This document shows, piece by piece, positions 6,704 through 9,492 of a DNA stretch of 9,492 bases (the stretch's first letter is position 1; each line of letters begins with the position of its first letter). The DNA lies in NCBI GenBank assembly GCA_009783605.1, contig WRDE01000054.1:1-9492 (forward strand). Direction: 5' to 3'. The translations under genes were made by a program, and so were the position numbers. The DNA is from Oscillospiraceae bacterium. Its GTDB lineage: Bacteria; Bacillota; Clostridia; Oscillospirales; Acutalibacteraceae. The notes below the pieces were generated by a model. The model made no database searches. It saw only the letters and a program-made list of their open reading frames with translations, and was not told the origin of the DNA.

Positions 6704-6732
6704 TTGCATTTTATTTCCTCCCGTGATATACT
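6704..6732 (+). promoter_or_regulatory. Strong extended -10 promoter of the candidate ncRNA
   Basis: TTGCAT (6704-6709), a 17-nt spacer and TATACT (6727-6732), preceded by TGA for an extended -10. An A-tract lies directly upstream of the -35. Transcription would begin near 6739. This is among the two best promoters in the window, the other being that of rpmH. Confidence 0.75.
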
Positions 6733-6738
6733 GTCATT

Positions 6739-6989
6739 GCTGATACAGAAAGCGACAGCTTTCTGAAAGTTCCCGGCAGTCAAAGAAATGCCAAAGCAGG
6801 CGCAGGTGTTGAGACCACCTGTACCCTGCTTCAAAGGTGACGCATCCACCCCAAAAACAACCGAATCAACGGCACTTTGGCCCCCTTAGTATACCACGGT
6901 GTACCCAAATCCGTCAATCGGTTGGTGATTGTTTGAATTTTCGGTGAAGTTTCAGACACACGGGGTGATTTATCCCTGTGTGTTTTTTT
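6739..6989 (+). ncRNA. Candidate structured non-coding RNA, family unassigned
   Basis: About 250 nt lie between a strong promoter and a clean intrinsic terminator, with no convincing ORF. Visible helices: a 5' hairpin, CAGAAAGC/GCTTTCTG (6746-6765); a long-range closing helix, 6762-6775 with 6942-6956 (13 pairs, one G-G mismatch, one bulged T); GCCAAAG 6790-6796 with CTTTGGC 6875-6881; a two-part hairpin, 6794-6800/6825-6831 plus CAGGTG/CACCTG (6803-6821); GTATAC/GTGTAC around CACG (6889-6904); and CCAA-CCG/CGG-TTGG (6905-6925). The 5' hairpin competes with the closing helix, so two states are possible. The closing helix ends where the terminator stem begins, which suits a free-standing RNA of about 195 nt (core) to 250 nt. 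I found no motif of T-box, SAM, TPP, FMN, cobalamin, c-di-GMP-I, SRP RNA, tmRNA or RNase P RNA. A 6S-like or raiA-motif RNA, or a leader for the next gene, remains possible. Confidence 0.6.
6956..6989 (+). terminator. Intrinsic terminator of the candidate ncRNA
   Basis: The stem ACACACGGGG (6956-6965) pairs with CCCTGTGTGT (6974-6983) over 10 bp with one G-U, an 8-nt loop, and a T run at 6983-6989. It lies 95 nt before the LRR-dockerin start, so it either ends a separate RNA or gates read-through into that gene. Confidence 0.88.
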
Positions 6990-6998
6990 GCGCTGCGC

Positions 6999-7051
6999 GG
7001 GAGCTGTCAGCGGGGGCCGCGACGCGCGGAGAACCCCTGCTGGCGGCTCCC
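6999..7051 (+). promoter_or_regulatory. Very stable stem-loop in front of the LRR-dockerin gene
   Basis: Left arm 6999-7015 and right arm 7034-7051 form 17 pairs (two G-U, one bulged T at 7038). A second hairpin, CCGCG/CGCGG, is nested in the loop (7017-7029). The structure ends 20 nt before the GGAGG ribosome binding site (7072-7076) and follows the ncRNA terminator by 9 nt. It may stabilise the mRNA 5' end or act as an attenuator. No clear promoter for the LRR gene lies between the two structures. Confidence 0.65.
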
Positions 7052-7084
7052 GGTGATTTTATTATTTTAATGGAGGAAAAGGTC

Positions 7085-8266
7085 ATGAAAAAGTTCACGT
7101 CAATGATTTCAATGCTGGCAATTCTGCTGGCGATGCTTGCCGGACTGGGGGTCAGTGTTTCGGCAGCAGAAAATTTTATGATTGAGGAGTTTCCGGATTT
7201 TGCGTGGGTGTTTGCCGATGAGAGTAAGCAGACATTAGAAGTTTTTGGTTATTACGGAGCGGAAACAATTGTAACCGTACCGGCGATGGCGGGAGGATAT
7301 CCGGTTGTGTCGATTGGAGATGTGGCTTTTGCGTATGAGACCGAAATTAGAAATATATTGCTTCCGGACAGCGTGAGAAACATTGGACGCGCCGCTTTTT
7401 CTAATTGTACAGGACTTATAGATATATCTCTCCCGGATAGTTTGATAAGTATCGGAGATAGCGCTTTCCGGGAATGCATTGGGCTTACAGATATATCGCT
7501 CCCGGATAAAATAAAAAATATCGGAGAATCTGCTTTTCTTGAATGTGCCGGACTTAAGAACATATCTTTCCCGAGCCAGTTAGAAAGTATCGGAGACGGC
7601 GCTTTTTGGGGATGCACCGGCCTTGTGGAGATATCTCTCCCGGATAATTTAAAAACTATTGATGCTTGGACGTTTGCTGAGTGTACCGGGCTTGAGAGCA
7701 TCGTATTTCCAAATCAATTAGAAACAATCGGAGAATCTGCTTTTCGGAGATGCACCGGCCTTGCGGGGATATCTCTCCCGGATAATCTAAAGACTATTGA
7801 TATTTGGGCGTTTTGTGAGTGCACCGGGCTTACGGATATAACTATCCCGGTTAATGTGGACAGTATCGGTAATATGGCGTTTTTTGAATGCGCTAACCTC
7901 AAAAATATAACGGTACTTAATAAAACGGTCGATTTCGTTGATAGTGCATTTCCCTGGCCGTGGGAGATTGATACCATACATTGTTATCCCGGATCGACAG
8001 CGCTTTCTTACGCCATAGAAAATGACATAAAATATAAATTGATCGGCACCGGTACCATCCCCCTCGGCCAGGTCTCTGGCGGCGAAATCCTCATGATCAC
8101 CGACGCCCGGATGGTGCTCCAGCACTTGGTCGGTAAAATCACATTGACCGAAGAAGAATTGGATGTCGCCGATGTTGACGGCGACGCGAAGGTCACCATC
8201 GCCGATGCGCGGCTGATTCTGCAAATGCTGGTCGGAAAGATTGATGAATTTCCACGGGGGAGTTGA
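7085..8266 (+). CDS. Secreted BspA-type leucine-rich repeat protein with C-terminal dockerin
   Basis: A 393-residue protein with a signal peptide: KK at residues 2-3, hydrophobic core about 8-24, cleavage near VSA-A at 26-28. ATG 7085 is preceded by GGAGG at 7072-7076; the longer upstream frame is not credible. Residues about 73-300 hold at least eight 23-residue LRR_5/BspA repeats of the pattern IxLPDxLxxIGxxAFxxCTGLxx. Residues about 328-386 form a type I dockerin, made of two Ca-loop/helix repeats ending in LVGKI. The second loop has the expected ligands Asp363, Asp365, Asp367 and Asp374; the first has lost three of four (Gln329, Ser331, Gly333; Asp340 kept). It is probably exported and either docked onto a cohesin scaffold or folded through the dockerin. 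BspA-type LRRs often bind host or matrix surfaces. The LRR part is AT-rich; the dockerin part is GC-rich like the neighbouring genes. Confidence 0.93.
   Translation: MKKFTSMISMLAILLAMLAGLGVSVSAAENFMIEEFPDFAWVFADESKQTLEVFGYYGAETIVTVPAMAGGYPVVSIGDVAFAYETEIRNILLPDSVRNIGRAAFSNCTGLIDISLPDSLISIGDSAFRECIGLTDISLPDKIKNIGESAFLECAGLKNISFPSQLESIGDGAFWGCTGLVEISLPDNLKTIDAWTFAECTGLESIVFPNQLETIGESAFRRCTGLAGISLPDNLKTIDIWAFCECTGLTDITIPVNVDSIGNMAFFECANLKNITVLNKTVDFVDSAFPWPWEIDTIHCYPGSTALSYAIENDIKYKLIGTGTIPLGQVSGGEILMITDARMVLQHLVGKITLTEEELDVADVDGDAKVTIADARLILQMLVGKIDEFPRGS
7565..7840 (+). repeat. 138-bp internal duplication spanning two LRR units
   Basis: Within the LRR region, residues 161-206 (7565-7702) and 207-252 (7703-7840) are two similar 46-residue blocks, each made of two LRR units. 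Both carry the alternation FP-QLE-IG-AF followed by SLPDNLKTID. The similarity is also strong at the DNA level, for example around ATATCTCTCCCGGATAAT in both. This points to recent growth of the array by two-unit duplication. Confidence 0.75.
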
Positions 8267-8302
8267 TGAAGCCCCCCCCGCCAGCGTAGACACCGTAACA
8301 CC

Positions 8303-8341
8303 ATACAGGGACAATTTTACCGTTGCCCCTGTATATTTTTT
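8303..8341 (+). terminator. Intrinsic terminator after the LRR-dockerin gene
   Basis: ATACAGGG (8303-8310) pairs with CCCTGTAT (8327-8334), with extra pairing CAA/TTG inside the loop, followed by A and six T (8336-8341). The T run is also the left edge of the promoter block shared with the ncRNA. Confidence 0.8.
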
Positions 8342-8369
8342 CAAAAATCACCGGGAGAATGTTAAAAAA
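8335..8369 (+). promoter_or_regulatory. Upstream promoter block shared with the ncRNA, copy 2
   Basis: This block matches 6656-6690 at 32 of 35 positions. It starts 71 nt before the rpmH -10 hexamer, the same distance as at the ncRNA promoter. Differences are confined to the G/A-rich core. Confidence 0.75.
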
Positions 8370-8381
8370 TTTAAAAAGATA

Positions 8382-8411
8382 TTGACTTTTTCGCCTGAGA
8401 TAGCGTATAAT
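8382..8411 (+). promoter_or_regulatory. rpmH promoter
   Basis: TTGACT (8382-8387), an 18-nt spacer and a perfect TATAAT (8406-8411). A-tracts upstream suit an UP element. Transcription would start near 8418, which leaves a leader of about 73 nt before rpmH. Confidence 0.8.
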
Positions 8412-8456
8412 GTCACCTCGTATGGATCTTTATTGATTATCAAGCCCTCAGTCGAA

Positions 8457-8490
8457 AGGAGGAAGGCGCGTCTATCGCGCCGCTAACAGG
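8457..8490 (+). promoter_or_regulatory. rpmH ribosome binding site with a hairpin between it and the start codon
   Basis: A perfect AGGAGG (8457-8462) lies 28 nt before the ATG, much too far for normal use. Between them is a perfect hairpin, GGCGCG-TCTAT-CGCGCC (8465-8481). Folding it removes 17 nt and brings the effective spacing to 11 nt. The only closer purine run, ACAGG, abuts the ATG and cannot serve as a normal site. Confidence 0.7.
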
Positions 8491-8625
8491 ATGTTCAGAA
8501 CCTATCAGCCGAAAAAACGGCACAGAAAAAAGGAACACGGGTTCCGCAAAAGAATGGCGACGTCCAACGGCCGCAAGGTGCTTGCCCGCAGAAGAACCAA
8601 AGGCAGAGCGCGGCTCACGTACTGA
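8491..8625 (+). CDS. rpmH: 50S ribosomal protein L34
   Basis: A 44-residue, very basic protein matching L34 over its whole length: MFRTYQPKKRHRKKEHGFRKR at the start, then SNGRKVLARRR and TKGRARLTY at the end. It binds 23S rRNA in the large subunit. It is too short for a 60-residue ORF cutoff but unmistakable. The start is fixed by the family N-terminus (M-RTYQP). It has its own strong promoter. A terminator 116 nt after the stop separates it from rnpA, unlike the usual tight rpmH-rnpA unit. Confidence 0.97.
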   Translation: MFRTYQPKKRHRKKEHGFRKRMATSNGRKVLARRRTKGRARLTY

Positions 8626-8639
8626 CCGAAAAGCCCGCG

Positions 8640-8740
8640 AACGCCGTAATTAAGGGTAATATTAATAACAACTTACTGCAAGGCGTTTGTGTGCGCCGCC
8701 ACACATGTGAGGAAAAAAATGATGCCGAGGCTCACCTGTT
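8640..8740 (+). other. Structured region downstream of rpmH (3' UTR or small RNA)
   Basis: Three helices precede the terminator: AACGCC-GTAA with TTAC-(TGCAA bulge)-GGCGTT (8640-8649 with 8673-8687), TGTGTG/CACACA around CGCCGC (8688-8705), and GTGAG/CTCAC (8707-8711 with 8731-8735). No coding sequence is evident. It may be a folded 3' UTR that protects the short rpmH transcript, or a small RNA processed from it. Confidence 0.45.
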
Positions 8741-8768
8741 AAAAAAGCCACCATCGTGTGGCTTTTTT
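8741..8768 (+). terminator. Intrinsic terminator between rpmH and rnpA
   Basis: AAAAAAGCCAC (8741-8751) and GTGGCTTTTTT (8758-8768) form a perfect 11-bp stem with a 6-nt loop and a T run. The A and T tracts make it a possible terminator in both directions. Confidence 0.92.
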
Positions 8769-8770
8769 GT

Positions 8771-8891
8771 TCGGGGCTCGTGCGGTTGCGACCGCGACTT
8801 CGCCTGTTCGTTGATTGTAGATTCAGCAGACGATAGGGACAGCGCTGTGGCAAACGCAGAGCGTTTGTCTATTAAGCACTTCGCCTGTTCG
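8771..8891 (+). repeat. Dispersed structured intergenic repeat, copy 2 (between rpmH and rnpA)
   Basis: About 121 bp aligned with 3716-3834. Hairpin 1 is GCGGT-TGCG-ACCGC (8782-8795), where copy 1 has GCGGC/GCCGC, so one C-G pair has become T-A. The palindrome ACAGCGCTGT (8839-8848) is unchanged. Hairpin 2 is CAAACGC-AGA-GCGTTTG (8851-8867), rebuilt relative to copy 1 but still fully paired. ACTTCGCCTGTTCG occurs at 8797-8810 and 8878-8891. The copy starts 2 nt after the terminator. Confidence 0.85.
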
Positions 8892-8970
8892 CTGTTCGTA
8901 GTTAAGCAAAATCAGCGCACCGTCGCCGTCGCGGCCGCACAAGACCCGATTACTTCGCCTGTTCGTTGAT
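8892..8970 (+). repeat. Partial, diverged third repeat module upstream of rnpA
   Basis: After copy 2, TTCGTAGTTAAGCA resembles the TTGTAGTTACAGCA stretch of copy 1. The module ends with another exact ACTTCGCCTGTTCG (8952-8965) followed by TTGATT, as in copy 2. Its middle is a GC-rich run without the two standard hairpins. It appears to be a decayed or variant unit of the same array. No clear rnpA promoter was found in 8971-9032. Confidence 0.55.
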
Positions 8971-9032
8971 TCTATTGGCTGCGAACCGGCGAAGCCCGTA
9001 GCCGCTCCTAACGCCTATATAAAGAGGTTACT

Positions 9033-9386
9033 ATGCCCGCCGTTCAATCCCTTAACCAGAATAAGCAGTTCCGCACCTTGTATTATCACGGCAAATCCGC
9101 CGTTCACGGCGCGGTGGTTACCTATGTCCGCCGCAACCGGGAGAATACTGTGCGGCTGGGTATCACCGTCAGCAAAAAGCTCGGCGGGGCGGTGGTCCGC
9201 AACCGCTGCCGGCGGGTACTGCGGGAGGGGCTGCGGCCGTTGGAGCCGCTGCTGCGGCCGGGCACCGATATCGTCTTGGTGGCGCGGGGACGGTTGATTC
9301 CGATGAAGAGCACCCAGGCCACCGTTATCCTCAAAAATCACTTGCAGTCTTTAGGTGCGCTTGCCCAGCCGGGAATAAAACTATGA
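9033..9386 (+). CDS. rnpA: Ribonuclease P protein component
   Basis: A 117-residue basic protein, the normal RnpA length. It assists RNase P RNA in removing 5' leaders from pre-tRNAs. The family core SKKLGGAVVRNRCRRVLRE (residues 47-65) holds the RNR motif, and LGITVSKK and GTDIVLVAR (77-85) are also typical. The N-terminus, SLNQNKQFRTLYYHGKSA, matches the substrate-leader binding region. AGAGG lies 5 nt before the ATG. The stop overlaps the yidD start as ATGA. It is separated from rpmH by a terminator and repeat sequence, so it must be expressed by read-through or by a promoter I could not identify. Confidence 0.96.
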   Translation: MPAVQSLNQNKQFRTLYYHGKSAVHGAVVTYVRRNRENTVRLGITVSKKLGGAVVRNRCRRVLREGLRPLEPLLRPGTDIVLVARGRLIPMKSTQATVILKNHLQSLGALAQPGIKL

Positions 9387-9492
9387 AACGACTATTGACC
9401 GGAATAATCCGGTGGTACCAGCGGGGGATCTCCTCCCGCCGTCCCCCCTCCTGCCGTTTCACCCCCACCTGCTCGCAGTATACAATAGAAGC
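9383..9492 (+). CDS. yidD: Membrane protein insertion efficiency factor YidD (3' end beyond window)
   Basis: The first 36 codons are present. The protein begins MKRLLTGIIRWYQRGIS and continues with PPSCRFTPTCSQYTIEA, which contains the diagnostic C-R-F-x-P-T-C-S-x-Y motif. YidD is a small amphipathic membrane-associated protein that aids YidC/Sec-dependent insertion. Its start overlaps the rnpA stop by 4 nt, which suggests coupling. The usual next gene, yidC, would lie outside the window. Confidence 0.95.
   Translation, partial: MKRLLTGIIRWYQRGISSRRPPSCRFTPTCSQYTIE

Noticed and set aside
6631..6849. 72-codon minus-strand open frame across the ncRNA
   Set aside because: It runs antisense through the promoter and helices with no ribosome binding site or protein features.
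6789..6890. 33-codon small ORF inside the candidate ncRNA (MPKQAQVL...)
   Set aside because: No Shine-Dalgarno precedes the ATG, and the sequence is better explained by its helices. A conserved peptide in homologues would reopen this.
6969..6980. DnaA-box-like TTATCCCTG
   Set aside because: It has mismatches to TTATCCACA, stands alone, and is fully explained as the loop and arm of the terminator.
6739..6989. T-box or common metabolite riboswitch
   Set aside because: I looked for T-box, SAM-I, TPP, FMN, cobalamin, glycine, c-di-GMP-I, fluoride and guanidine-I core motifs and found none. The downstream gene is a secreted LRR protein, not a metabolic gene.
8241..8486. 81-codon plus-strand open frame between the LRR gene and rpmH
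   Set aside because: It overlaps the LRR stop, a terminator, the rpmH promoter and the leader, and has no protein family features.
8691..8969. 92-codon plus-strand open frame with a repeated ACSL motif
   Set aside because: It crosses the rpmH terminator and the repeat copy. The repeated peptide motif comes from the repeated DNA box, and there is no ribosome binding site.

Overview
The window looks like a chromosomal segment of a Bacillota member of class Clostridia, probably an Oscillospirales/Ruminococcaceae-type gut or rumen anaerobe. This is an inference. It rests on the rpmH, rnpA, yidD order at the right end, an aroQ plus YqhT-type peptidase pair, a DUF2975/XRE pair, an AI-2E family permease, and a secreted BspA-type LRR protein ending in a dockerin. 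Most genes look GC-rich; the LRR gene is visibly AT-richer.

Layout, left to right. A zinc-ribbon membrane protein on the minus strand (1-1202) runs off the left edge. It diverges from a two-gene unit, aroQ (1401-1856) and an M24 aminopeptidase (1853-2908), joined by an ATGA overlap. A perfect 20-bp inverted repeat follows (2911-2953). Next comes a DUF2975 membrane protein with a small XRE regulator (2988-3675), then a structured intergenic repeat (3677-3834), dusB (3857-4828) and an AI-2E family permease (4904-6061) with its own terminator. A small membrane protein of unknown function (6084-6581) converges on that terminator from the minus strand.

The 503-nt gap 6582-7084 is the most unusual part. 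It holds a minus-strand promoter, a strong plus-strand promoter, about 250 nt of sequence with many predicted helices, a clean intrinsic terminator and then a second very stable stem-loop. I interpret it as an unassigned structured non-coding RNA gene (6739-6989) in front of the LRR-dockerin gene (7085-8266). The ncRNA promoter and the rpmH promoter share a 35-bp upstream block (32/35 identical) at exactly the same distance from their -10 boxes.

The right end is the ribosomal/RNase P/membrane-insertion cluster: rpmH (8491-8625), then 407 nt without a gene, then rnpA (9033-9386) overlapping yidD (9383 to the edge). The rpmH-rnpA gap contains a structured 3' region, an intrinsic terminator and a second copy of the intergenic repeat seen before dusB. 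No dnaA gene or DnaA-box cluster is visible beside rpmH.

The strongest candidates for something undescribed are: the ncRNA at 6739-6989; the dispersed two-hairpin repeat, whose copies differ by compensatory base changes; the promoter block shared by the ncRNA and rpmH; and the loss of a highly conserved active-site Asn in AroQ.
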